From: Lumbricus terrestris
Taxonomy: Eukaryota; Annelida; Clitellata; Crassiclitellata; Lumbricidae
Assembly (NCBI GenBank): GCA_949752735.1
Contig: OX457036.1
Span: 8,806,192 to 8,870,191, forward strand
Length of the DNA: 64,000 nt
Reading direction: 5' to 3'
This document shows, one piece after another, positions 12,480 to 26,100 of the stretch. The position numbers and the translations under genes are program-made. The notes under the pieces are model-generated. The model saw nothing but the letters and a program-made list of their open reading frames with translations, did no database searches and was not told the origin of the DNA. The stretch's first letter is position 1, and each line of letters opens with the position of its first letter.

Positions 12480-15400
12480 ATGGCTGAAGCGACTTCTCAT
12501 AGAAAAAGGGTTGCAAAGCCAAGAGGACAAGGACAGGCTATCAAATCACCTGTAACAAAACAACAGCCGGATGATGGTAAGCATTTAGGAATTTAACAAA
12601 AATGCCAATGTCATGATATAAAGAACAACAAGAGTGCTTCACAAATTTACCATTGTTCAATGTTGTAATAAGAATAATTACAGTGCTTCACAAAGTGGCA
12701 TTGTCAGTTTACGCATGACATCTGTGAACTTTACACTGTGCCCATACTTTCTGTAATTTGTCAAGATTGAACCTACTGAGGCAGTTTTAAAATTTATTTT
12801 CAGAGCCCTTTTTTAATTCCAAGAGATGATGCATCTGTCTTGGGAAAAATTTACAGGACCATTTATATATCATTGTAATGTAACCAAAGCAAAGAATGAA
12901 CCCTGTTCATTAAGTGATTAGTCCTGAACACTGATAAAATGTAGTGCAGCAGTCTGAATTAAAATTGCAACGGTGACTATTATCTTACTCAATTTTGCGT
13001 TCCAACTCAGCTATGAGTTCTAAGCTTATTGTGTCATTACATAATTATGGTAAAGTCAATGCATTGTGTTTTACTTTATTGTTATTTGGAGACAGTGGTG
13101 CAGCTGGAAGAAATTTTTTTGTTTTTCCTATCAGTGGATCTGGATTCCAGACAGCTGACTAAAATTTATTATGTTTACTTGTTATGAAGCTAGGAAGAAT
13201 ATGTTAAACTGTTAAATGGCATTTTACAAAATACGAATCCGTTTCTTTTAATAACAGATTCACCAAGTAAGCGACAATGTCTGAACGACGTCGTGAATGA
13301 AACTGCTTCTTCGACGACTAAGACGGAAGTGAAACAACGGAAAACGTCCTCCAAAGAGAATGACAAAGCTGGTGAATTTCAATAAATTTTCAGTTGTTTT
13401 AGTTGCTATTAAGTTAATTACTTCCATGTTACGTGACATTCTAACTGGTGACATGGTAAATAATCTGTACTCTCTTTTGTTCCATGGTTCCAGCAGGATA
13501 CCTGACTTGGTGTATATATATGTTTGGGTATAATATGTGCACGTTTTTCTATTCACGTCTGTGTGTAGCACCTTTTTGCAACTCTGTCAAATGCAAGAAG
13601 ATGCTAAATGTGTGTTTTCAGTGGCGGTGCCTTTATGGGTTGCGGCTCGAATTTACTCTTGACCTGCCTCATGACCTGCCAAAATTGTATTTTTTTATTT
13701 TTTAGTATCTTTACATTATTTATATTAATTTCTTTGGCCTACTGAATAAATCCAATGACCCTGATGCGGCCTTCTGAAATTGTATGGCTATTGCAGCCAC
13801 TGTGTGGTTTGCTGTTACGATTTGAAATGGACGCTATTTCTCTGTGTGTGCAGGTTTTCGATCCGGTCATCAATTAGCTGAATCCGGTAATTCAACTCAC
13901 ACGAGAAGTCAGGTTGCAAGAAACCAGGGAGGCAGAGACCATAAGGAAGGAAAAGAAACCAGGAATAGGTTCAAAGTGATGATTTCTGTTTTATTTTAGA
14001 GAATTTGATTCTTCCTGTTGGGTGTTGTATAAAATGGTGGATCCTCTGATTAAAGAACTTTTGAAGTGTCATATATAAATTCGAAATTGCCATTACAACA
14101 TGGTTTGTTGCAACATCACTTATGATGTTATGTGGCCACTTTGGCCAATTGGTTAGAGTTACATCGTTGTTCTTTGTGTGCACTTCTGAAATTTGGTAGT
14201 TGTGAAGTTATGTTGTCTGTAAAACTTGAATGAATGAAAGTGCTGTGGCTGTTTGCTGCAACGTGCAGCATGTGTGCTGCATAGAGGACTTCGGGGCATC
14301 TACCTTGTGACGAGGTACGCTAAAGCCTTGTTTCATGTTACCTTCGCCTATGAAGGAGCTGTCGCTATATTGTCATGAAATATCAAGGTTGCGTGACGAT
14401 TATAATTATTCAGGGCAGCATACTTGAGTTGATATCTCGAGCAAGTGACTTATTAGAGAATTGCACCTCTGCAGTAGATAGATAGGTAGAGAGATAGTAA
14501 GCTGAATAAGTCAGAAAAGTTCTTTTTTTATCACTTGCTGAAATTACTCGGAAAATGCGATCCTGACTTTAATGACTTCTTCAACTGAGGCGTACACATT
14601 ACCACAACAATTCAGTGGCAGTACTATAATTAATAATTAATTTTAGGTGTTTGTATTATTTATTGCCTCCAAATGTTTCCAGATGGTTATTTTCTAGCTT
14701 TTCCTCATGTGTATTTCAGGTGTGTAGTTGAAGATTCCCCACTGACACCCACACGTCCAGCACCTCGACCGCCATTCTCAAGAAATGCGTTGCCTTATGC
14801 CTCCATGCCTGCGGGACCCCCAAAGCCGCCCCGCACCTATGAACAGTCTCCACGTTCCCCGCTCTACCCCAGCCTGTCTCCAACGCTTGGGAAACGAACC
14901 AGTGCAGAAAGCAACCGAAAGAAGGCTGTCGGTGTCGTTCCAGTTCCCGCTCCAAGAGGACGGACAAAAGAGGAGCCAGTGCAGCTAAGAGGAACTGAAG
15001 TACACACATCGGATGATGGGAAATATCCTGTGGCAACTCAGAGGTCTGGTTACTTTGTGTCAGGCTTTTAACATATGCAGGAAATTTGTTATGATGTTTT
15101 TTTTCAATACGTGCCGTCAGAACCATCTTTTAGTGATGTCATGTTGGGACGAGTTTAGCTTTGATGCTTACATTTGTTTTGGATCCATATTTATTTCGGA
15201 ATTCATGTTGCGTGACAAAATGCGTCACGATGCACTTTTCCTTATCCTTTACATCCTACAGTCAGTCCCAGTGTCTCATCCTTTGAACGTCAATTTTAAA
15301 GTTTGATCTCATGTGCTCAACTGCTTTTTGTCAGAACTTGCAGTGTTGTAATTCAGCTCCATTCTATGTACATAATCATTGAGTCATCTCGGCTTTATAG

Positions 15401-18400
15401 TTTGTAAACACTGGATTTGGCTTTGTTTTAAAGTGCCTCACGCAATGACACCTGCGTAGGCCAAGCTGCGTTAAAGCTCATTTGGACAGAGGTAATCGTA
15501 ATCTCCAAATTTCTAAGGTGTCACTCGAAAGCCAAGCGCAGGGCACCAGCTTATTCACGAGCGCAGTTCTTCAGCAGCTAATGTTGCTCATGATCAGTAA
15601 ATACAGCGAGTGTTGTTTATTTCGTTTAAAAGATGCGAGAAACGGGGAAACACGAAAGAGAATTTTCCACTTGACGCTCGTGACGCTCTTCCGGAGGAAC
15701 CGACGAAAAAACCGGTTTCCGCACGGCTCATGGAGTGGCAGCGATTGGCGGAGGAAAACAAAGGGACGCCTGGCTTCTGTCGGGTGGCAAATGGCAGGAA
15801 AGATTTTCGCGCAGAAAGATCCAGAAAAGCGCTTTCGACCGCTCTGGAGAAGGCAGCACCATGTCCAGCTCCTCGTTCTAGCGCCAGATCTGATTCCAGC
15901 GATCGACTGTTTTGTGATGTTGGGGAAACACACGACAGAACAAAAGGTGAGATTTTTAGACAATTGATCAAAATGATCGTTTGAATACAATACGATACAA
16001 CTGCAGTTTGGTATCGTCCCTCCTACAAAACTAGCAAAATAGACCTTATAATGTAAATTATATTAATGGCGCATGAAACTCATTTATTACCAATTCAATG
16101 TTCAAAGGTTCTCTGAAATAGGGAAACACCTTAAGATACAATACAATTTGATATCGCTCTCGTTACAAAGCTCAGAAGTGCATACATACCTCGACGATGC
16201 AACTGCATTTATATTGCAGTGCAATTGTGAGTGAAGGACTTACTCAAGGTCACCTACACAGTAGCCACCTCGGATGTGGATCAAACCCGTATTCTTCATG
16301 TTACAAGCTTATCGCTCTAACCAATCTAGCATTAGTACTCTTGAAACTTATTCTTACGCATCTTGTCATCATGTGGCTTTTTTATGGTGTAGTGCATCAG
16401 GGGCGGATCCAGGGGGGGGCCAATCCGGCCATGGCCCCCCATTTAAAAATTGCATGGGACGTGGCCCCCCATTTGGTTTCAACAAGCCATTAAATAAATG
16501 TAGTGGGAGAGAAAAAGAGGACATCAGGCCCCCCTATTAAAAAATCGCACGGGACTTGGCCCCCCCGTCGATTCAGCGGTGGATGTTTCCCGAAAATTGG
16601 TCGATGACTAAAAAAAAAAGGTCATCAGTTTTTTCGGCGGATAAAATGGTATTTTTTTCCACGGAAAATTGGCCGATGATTAAAAAAAATTTTCCTGTCT
16701 CACAAGACCAAAAATTTTGGCCCCCCCTTCGAAAATTCCTGTATCCGCCCTTGTAGTGCATAGGACATGGAGCCCGAAATTAATGTATCTTTTTAAGTTA
16801 AACTGGTTTCTTATGTAAGAGTCATGGACAGCATTATGGTGTAGTTCCAGTGTGTTGAAAACCGCCTCGTTACAGTTTTATTATTGATTAATATTTGAAA
16901 TGTCAAGTAAGTAAGTAATTAGGTAGCCTTTATTTTGCATCTGACAAGCACATTTGATTATTGGATATTATTGAAATGTGACAAAGCAAATGGAATATCA
17001 AAAACGAAGCTGTCAATGCGAAAATGGATGTCAAGTTTACAATTTAAATTAATTTTTCTTCGTTTGTTTCGATTCTACTTTTTATATTGTTGCTGCATTA
17101 TTTCTGAGTAAAATTGTGACACGTAACTAACGATCTTATCACATGTTTTGTAGATGCAGCACATGTTGGTTCCGCACACGAAAAAATAGAGGAACCGTTC
17201 TCAGTAGGTCGGAAGGGTTCAAAAGAACGGTTCTACAGAAAACAAAATGACGACGCAGTTGATTCTAAGACAAAGACGCCACAGAAGAAAAGGAATGCAC
17301 CATTGCCACCATCGACGAATGCAAGCCACAATAAAGAGTCAAAACCGAAGAACCGCCTTTATCCTGACATTGCTGACGCATCCACACACGATTATTTCGT
17401 CCTCGAAGAACCGGGTGTAGTAAAAGAACTGAAGACATTGTCTGAAGCAAAAGCTTTGTCTGAGATTCCTTTGTGCAGTTCATCAGACATTTATGGCGTC
17501 TCTGAATTGGATGAACTTGCATGTGGATTGTCTGGGACTGTGGGTGTGAAATGTCGTGCTGATTGGAATGAAAGCAGCCCAGAAGTTCATGCGTCTGTTT
17601 GTGGAAACTTCAGAAGTGATTTGAGGTATTTTCATTTGTGGATGTATAGAATAGAATATTCTTTGTTAGTCGGCCAATTGTAAACTGTTTTTGGCTTACA
17701 CAAAGGTTTACATGGTAATTCTTATCCCACGCATTTAATGGAAAGAAAATTATTCGGTTATTGAAAAAATAGTAAAATGTTTTTGTGAATATATTTAATT
17801 AATCTTTTTGTGTCAGTAATAATGAATGCTTTTCCTGGTCTTGTTTTAAGTATTGAACGTGTTTTAACGTGTCATATTCACAAAACTATATTGTCTTCCA
17901 AGTACTATATATATATGTAAGCCAGATGGGTGCAACTTTGGGAATTCCATAACTACTATGGACAGTTGGACACCCTCTTGCCCTGTTTCGAGTTTGGCTA
18001 GCCATGCAAATCTTTAGTTTGTGGATTTTAGTGAACTTGTTCCTTTTCGCACACTTCAGCAATGCATGGTTATTCCATTTCAGTGCACAAACCATACACT
18101 TGTGGAATATCCTCCCTTAGATGTCCATGGGTTCCGCTTGCACCTTCTCCACACTCTTGAAATCTGTTCTCTTTTGCTGAGGCTAATCTTTCAGCACCTC
18201 TGAGTAAATATCATACATATACAATTGTGTTATTGTTGAGTAGATTTTCTGATACATGAGGCCAACTAGCCGTCATTAAGTTCATATTTCATGGATGTCT
18301 GTCTTTCTATTACAGATCGAATGGCCAGCAGGAGGGAAATGGCTATTCACTGGCGTGTGCTACTGAAGATGATGATGATGACGATGATAATGATGAGAAT

Positions 18401-20143
18401 ATTTACTGTGAGATCGATAGTCCTGCTTCCGTGCATGGCAATTGTAAGTTGGAGGACGCTTATGAAAACAGTTCTTGCCAAGATTCCAAGCTGAAGATCT
18501 TACAGACAACATACTTAGACAACGATCAAGTAAGACATTCTTCCGTTTTGTTCACTTGTTCGGTTGTTTTGTGTCGAATATTATGAAACCATGGCGGCGT
18601 ACTTTCGAGGCTTACATCGAATTGTACGTTTAGAAAATTTCTGCTGTTGCCTGTTTAGCCTGAGTGGATTTTATTCTCAAAGTTCTTAGTCAACTGATGT
18701 TTTTCATCAATTGCTGTATCTACTTCTTGAGGCTCTCTCCTTGTGTTTGTAGGCTATGTCATTTCCAGTGGCGTCGTAACCATAGTCGCGGAGGCCATAT
18801 TTTGGCCTGCCTATTTTACTCTTGGCCTGCCTTATAACCTGCCCAAAATTCTTTTTAATATTTTTTCTCATTTAATTTCTTCAGCCTGCTGAATAACCTC
18901 TATGAAATTGTATAGCTAGTGGCTCTGGTCATTTCATTGTAAACTTAAAACTATATCAAATTTTGTTCAATAATTTGTGAAATTGCTCATTAGCCACCTT
19001 AATTTTCTCCTTGTCTTTAGTATAGCACTGTTCCATTAATATTGACTTGATTGTGATTGTTACTAGCATGCTGTGACAAAGCAGCGGCCTGTGTTTTCTC
19101 TGGAAGCTGATCGTCTAGCGGGGAATCAGTCGCCTGCAAAGTCCGAGAAGCCTAAGACGCTGGCAATGACACCAGCTTCCCCAGGCAGCCATCGCCTTGT
19201 TTGGTAAGACGCACAATAAGATGATCACTTGTTAAGCACTTAAGACCCATCTATATGTTGCATGCGCAAACAAAATTATTTTTGACCCCACTCCTTTGTT
19301 GCAATTCGTAGATTTTTGTGGGGCCCTATGCATCTGTACAAATGAGCTTCTCTACCTCTCTTAAAAAATTTATTTATTTAGAGTCATCTATACATGATTT
19401 TTTATAAATTTGCTACCTAAAATGTATTAATTGTTTGTATCTGAAGAGAATTTAATCTTGATGTTATAAAATATTTGGATTGGCTCTTACTGGGGTGCTT
19501 TTTTACCTTGCAGCTCTGCCTTTTCTTTACTTTACTGTGCCTTACTTTACCGTACTTTCCGTTATTGTTGAACAGGCCAAAGAAGGCCGCTCCAACAATC
19601 ACGATAAGCCACCAGATGCGCAGCCTAAGCAGTGACAGCCGGGATGAGGCTGATGATATGGATGACCTTCCATTTATTCCAGATTCATCGGTCAAACAGC
19701 AGCTCCAGGTTACTTGTTTGTTTGTTTGTTTGCTGCTATCACGTAAAACTATTTTATGCTTTTTAAACGCCATTTTGTAGAACCGTTAAACAGATCAATC
19801 TGTATAGCGGAATTTATCTCAATTTAATGTTTCTGAATGGATCCTTTGTACTTTAGAAACTTGTGTGCTTTTGTTTAGCTGGATCTGTAGTCAAACAATT
19901 TCCAAAACTCAATTTATTTTTAAACTCAGTGATTTTTATCTATCTGTCTATTGAATTTATATAGCACTCCCGTCAAGATAACTATTTAGAGGCGCTCCCT
20001 ACTCAGGCATGTACAAAGAGGAAAGTCTTGAGTAGTTTATAAAAAGAGTTAGACATGTCCCACGGAAAGCAACACAATCCAAAATGGAGGTCATTCCAAG
20101 CAGAGGAACCACAATCGAGAAAGTTGTATATTCTGTCTCATGG

Positions 20144-20175
<32 letters not shown>

Positions 20176-23100
20176 AACCTCTCAAAGTCACCGCTAGAGG
20201 CCGAGTGCAGAGAGCAGCGACCAGAGTAAGCCAAAGTTAGAGTAAAGTAAAGTTGTCACTGTCATATTAGTCCGAGTAAAGTTCTCACTGTCATATTAGT
20301 CCGAGTAAAGTGCTCACTGTCACTGTCATATTAGTCCATAAATATTAAAATATTGTCAGAACTTGCCTCTCTGCGTGAAAGAAATACACTATCAAACATC
20401 CTCAGACTGCTCACTACTCAGTCAGTACATGAAAGAACATTTTTAAGGTCTTGGTGGACTAAGATTGTTTTGGAAGTGGTATTGGTTTGTTACCTTATCT
20501 CTTCTGTACATCAAATTTTATCTTCTTACGTTGACAGATGCTGCAAGATCTCGTGTATCAAGAGCTGAGCGTCATCCATCAGACGAGCAATGCGCTCGCT
20601 CAATGCTGCCACGACCTTTCCGCATTTTCCGGGTCGGCGGAAGCCCTGGAGTGCCATCGAATCATCCTCATGGCGTGTCAGTCTGTGCACAGCTTTGTCT
20701 GTGCTTTATTGCTTTTCCAAAATTTACTCATTCGTTCAGAAAGTTCTGCATAGCTGCATTTTCTCTAGAGCGCTCTTGAATAAGCTTGTGCCCAGTGTTT
20801 TGCTTCAGAGCGGCGCTTTGGATATGTGGAGATTGCAGACCTGACAAGTACTCTGTTCTAAAGCAAAGCCTGCAGCTTTTGATGTTGCTAAAGATTAGAT
20901 CCTCAATTCTACAGCAGAGCCTATAGCTTGTAGGCTTCTGATTTTGCTGAAGATTGTCATAGATTCTAGAACCCAGCCTGTAGCTCGGCGGATTTTTGGA
21001 ACAGATCTTCTGTCATAGAAATATTTTGTTATGTTGGTATAATTTTTGAAATGTGTGTTCCCATGGCAACGATCTGGAATGGACCTGCCGAATTTTACGA
21101 GAGATCTGTTCACTGATTGCATCTGATGTTGTAGGCAAGAAGAGAGAAGCCTACATGATGGAGATGCAGAGGCTGAGGGAAACTCGCAGCAGCAGCGATG
21201 ATGCGGGACCATTGGGCATCCTCACAGTCAGCAATATCAGACTGCCACTGAAGCCGGAATTCATGTCAAAGATAGGCACAGCATTTGGTAAGCTGATTAC
21301 ACAACTCACTTTATTCTTGCATTATGGACTTATGGGTTGGTCACATGTCTGGGTATGTTTATTTATTTATCCATTTCTATGGCACCTCTTCAAGCTCGCT
21401 ACTCAGAGGCGCTCCCGGCTACAGAGGGTACACTGAATCAAAGTTTCACGTCGAAGCGCCCAAGCAATTGCGAGTGAAGGATTTGCTCAAGGTCCCTGCG
21501 CCATGACTTGAGGTGGATTCGAACTCAAACCTTCCGGCTTCAAAGCAACAATGCCACCACTACACCACCGTGCCCCATGTTTGTGTATGACCCATCTGCC
21601 CAAAGCTTGTCTTTAATGGTTTGTATTTAGGATTTTTGGATCATATTTTCCAAGGCAGTGCTGAGCTTTCTCGGTTGTACGGCCGTCCATCTGGAATGAC
21701 CTCCCTTCAACACTGCATTTATTACATCTGACCAATCAAACTTTGTTTTAGAAATCTCTCGAGTCTTCTTTGCGTTACCGTGGCTGGGCTCGGAGCACTC
21801 CTGAGTAGTTTTCTTGAAGGGGCGCTAGAAAAAATGATACAATTTTAAAGAGAAGTGCATCCTCTTTACAACAACCCCCAAATTATCATTCTCTCTCAGT
21901 CGTTACTGAAGTTATGGATAAAGGACTGCTTGCATGTCTAGAAACTATTTATTGGAAAAAATGCATCAAAGTATGAATTGTTTATCATTGCTTTTACATA
22001 ATCATCCCAACAATACCTTCAGCGTTACTTTGACTCTTGAAACTTTTTTAGTTAAATCTTGACTCTCGCTTCATAGCCTGTGGTTCGCTTTCAGACACAT
22101 CTGTTCACCATTTCGTTGTCTTGGTTCGACACGGTTGCAACGTAATCTTCACACAGATTTTATCAACCCATGGTGCTATGGTTCGCAGCAGTCTTGACTT
22201 TCCAGACTCTTTTGAGATCAAAGACATTCGTCAGAACTCGGTTTCAGTAGACGTCGAAGTGTATGGAATGGTAAGAGACATCATGATGTGTTTAAGACAT
22301 TAACTAATTGTCGTTTGAAATGATATTGTTTTGATCGTTATCCTGTCCAATTAATAACTTTAAAATTTAAGTTTTTTACTTGTGTTTTTAGCATATGTTG
22401 CACTATGAAGTTTTGATTGTAATCCAGACAAATTGTAAACTGTAAAATAAAGTTTTTGTTCCAGTATGTGTGTTTTTAAGAATTATATTTATGTTGCACT
22501 GTGATGTTTTGCTCATGATCTAGATATTTAAAAACCTGATTAAATAAACACTTTTGTTTATGTGTTTTCAGTATGTTGCACTATGAAGTTTTCATGATAA
22601 TCCAGACAAATTAAAAACTTTATAAAATAAAGGTTTTTAGCTTTTTTAGCATGATGTTTATGTTACACATGAAGTTTTGATCATAGTCCAGACAAGCTAA
22701 AAGCTTGGTAAATTAACTTTTAGCCATTTTTTTATGTTTCGCTATCAAGTTTTGTTGATAATCGAGGCAAATTAAAAACTTTCTAAAATGACTTTTGTAC
22801 ATGCATTTTTGAGAATATTTTGCACTATAAAATTTCTGATTATAATCCAGAAAGATAAAAAATTTGTTAAAATTAACTTTTGTGAGTTAAAACCAGATCT
22901 ATGTGTATTAGGTCGAATCACCAGACAACTGAAAGAAACACTGCTGTGCTCTTTGTGAGGTGCTATATAATGTTCAATAACAATGACCATGATCAACCTG
23001 TATAGCGGAACTTATCTCAATGCTTCTGAATGGATCCTTTTATACTTTAGAAAGTGTGCTTTTGTTTAGCTGAATCTGTAGTCAAACTCACGCAGTTTTT

Positions 23101-26100
23101 TTGCAGTCGGTGGAACGAAATCCAGGCGCCTACTCGTCAAAGAAGAAGAGGAAGGCGCTGAATCCAATGAAGGCGTTGACACCGAGCTGCACCCGACGTG
23201 CGCTCAGTCCTGGTGGCAGCGTCATTGGTTCCGTTCGTACGTCCAACTTCATCAACATTGCAACGCTACGTCTTGACTCATCGCATCTCTCGAAAATGAA
23301 CTTCTCTCTCGACAGGGTTGGTATTTTCTCCCCCCTTCCACCCCTCTCTCCCTGTTGCAACTTATGCATTTTTATGGAAACCTGCTCCATGCGTATGTAC
23401 AGATAAGCTTCTCTACTCCTCCCCCTTACAGAGTTCAAAAGCTAAAGTCATCTATAAAAACATTTGTTTTACTGTATGCTACTATTTTTTTAAACATCAT
23501 AATTGCTAGATAAAATTATTTATTTTTAAAATTTTATTTCTCGCATTTGCTATGGCGCCTCTTCAAGCTTCTACTCAGAAGTACTCCCGATTACAGCATG
23601 TACACAGCATCGGCATTTCATGCAGAAGTGCATGAGCAATTGCAAGTGAACAACTTGCTCAAGGTCCCTGCATGGCAGTTTGAGGTAGATTCGAACCTGG
23701 ACACTTCCGATTCCAAGGCACCAAGCAGTCTGAGCCCACCACCGCGCCCCACAAGTTATGGTTAATTATTATTAATTTATATATCAGCAGAACATATATA
23801 TTTTCTGATGTGTTTAAACGCCATCGGGTGATATATGATAGTACAGAGTCATCAATGTGCTAATGTGGACATCATAACTAGACATTTATTTTGCATACAT
23901 ACATTTTGTTGAGACTCCTCCCCTTTGTTGAGACGCACCCGTACACAAAATCGCCTAAATCGGGTGACTCCCCTTCCATGCGTAAGTTTTATATGGATGG
24001 CCTCTTAGTAAAATGTGAAATTCATGAAGTCAATTCCAAACATGCTATGAATTCAGCAAACATGCCTCTTACACGTACCTTATTTCATAACATACAATAC
24101 ATGGCTCTGATACATAACTCATATGCATACATGCAGTTTCATTGTGTTTAATGCGTTTAAGTTATTTTGCTATGTAAGACCATGCGAAGAGTGATTAATA
24201 AACTGCTATCTAAGAAAGTTAGAATGATAGTAGACTGTGATGTGTGCTAGAAGAGTGCTAGCGAACTGCTATATTGGATGGCTAGAAGAGTAGGCTGCTA
24301 TTTATAGGTCTACTAGATGTGCTAGAGGATTGCTCTATACCGGTAGTACTGCCTGTATAGTGTTATATAGATTACCTATTTTTTCCAGATTCCGTTTTCC
24401 AGTCCTCTCCGCGGATCAATCCATCTGGAGCTCGGCTGCCAAATGGAAAACCAGATCGAGGAACAAGGATTCCTGGTTAGAACTCCCATACACTTTCAAT
24501 GATCGCGTTGTAGTTTTAGCACATCACAAGACATATGTGGGAGGGGGCAGGGAGGTGGTTGAGTGGTCACACGCTGGCATAAGGATGAAAAGTACGGTGG
24601 TTCAATACCCACATCTCTTGTGGTAAAGGTTGACTATTCCTTCTAGTTTGCGACTGTGAATGTGCAGTGGGACATGAGGTCGCTTTGCAGGGTGCCAGAA
24701 AGTCATTCTACAGTTAAGCTTGTTTAAATGTCTGTTATTCGATCAATCAATCTTAATTTATATAGCGCCCCTTCAAGGTACTACTCAGAGTTGCTCCCGG
24801 CCGAGATCAAGCGAAAAAAACAGTTTGTGAAATTGAGAACAGCTTGGGAGATGTCGCATAGTCAAGGGAAGTCCATTTCAGGTTATTACGACCAGTATGT
24901 CATGTAATCTTACTGCGTGCTTATTTTTTTTAAATGTTATTAATTAATTATTATTATTATTGGGTGCTTGATGGTACGGTGGTTAGCGCGTTGGACTGTT
25001 GGTTGAGAAGTCGGGGGTTCATATCCTTGCCAGTTCGAGATTTCTGCTCCACCAGCATCCCCTCCCGGTCAACTCGGCTGTAATGAATACTTGGACCATA
25101 CACTGTTGATGGGAAGACGAAATGGTGAGGGAGAGGACTGGTCACCCGTTCTTATATGCTGAGGCTGAGAAAATTAAGTCGCTAACACTTCGTCGTACCC
25201 AGGGCTAGTTTAAGGAATTGCTTTTCTATTATTATTGTGGGGCACGTGCAGTGTAGTGGGTAAGTTCATTGCCTTGCAGCCGGGGCATTGCAGGTTCGAA
25301 TCCACCTCAAGTCGCCATGTAGGGACCTTGGGCAAGTCCTTCACTCGTAATTGCTCAGCACTTCGGCGTGAAACTCCGATGTAGTGTCCGCTCTGTAGTT
25401 GGGAGCGCCTCTGAGTAGTCAGCTTGAAAGGGCGCTATAACAAGCGCACTTACAAACAAACCAACAAATTATTGTAATTATTAAATGTGCAGAAGTGGCA
25501 TAAAGTATTGTATTGATTGTGTTGTTTACGTTTGCGGGTTTTTTTGTGCGTAGACGATGTTTGAGGACCGTTGTGGGTTTGGTACGTGGTATCGCCGGTG
25601 GTGCGTCGTCAAGTGCAACCGTCTGCTCTACTGGAAATACCCGGGCGAGGAGCAGGAAAAGGTCAGTTGATGTTGTTTCATTTGGACGTGTCAGTCATGA
25701 TCAGGTAATTGTAACGGAGCATTTGTATGGTGCCACTAAAAATGTAAAGTAAACAAGTGTGCCTCTCTGGACTGGCGTATTGGATGTTACGGAATTCACC
25801 TGGATATTTGTATTGTCTTATCTATATAAATTCATTGATTCATTTGTAAATGTATATATGTTGATATATTATAATTGATACATTATAATATATTTAATGA
25901 TATTATGTATTATATAAGTATACACCGTGGTTCAAAAAAAAGTAAGCCAAATTGTTTTGCTTATATCTCTAATACCTGATGACATATCACGCTAAAATTT
26001 TCCAAATATTTAGAGAATTGGACCAAGAATATGATTCCAAAATTTCAAGAGATAAAGTTGAACGGATAAAAAGATATGTATCTTTCAACTTCATATGCGG

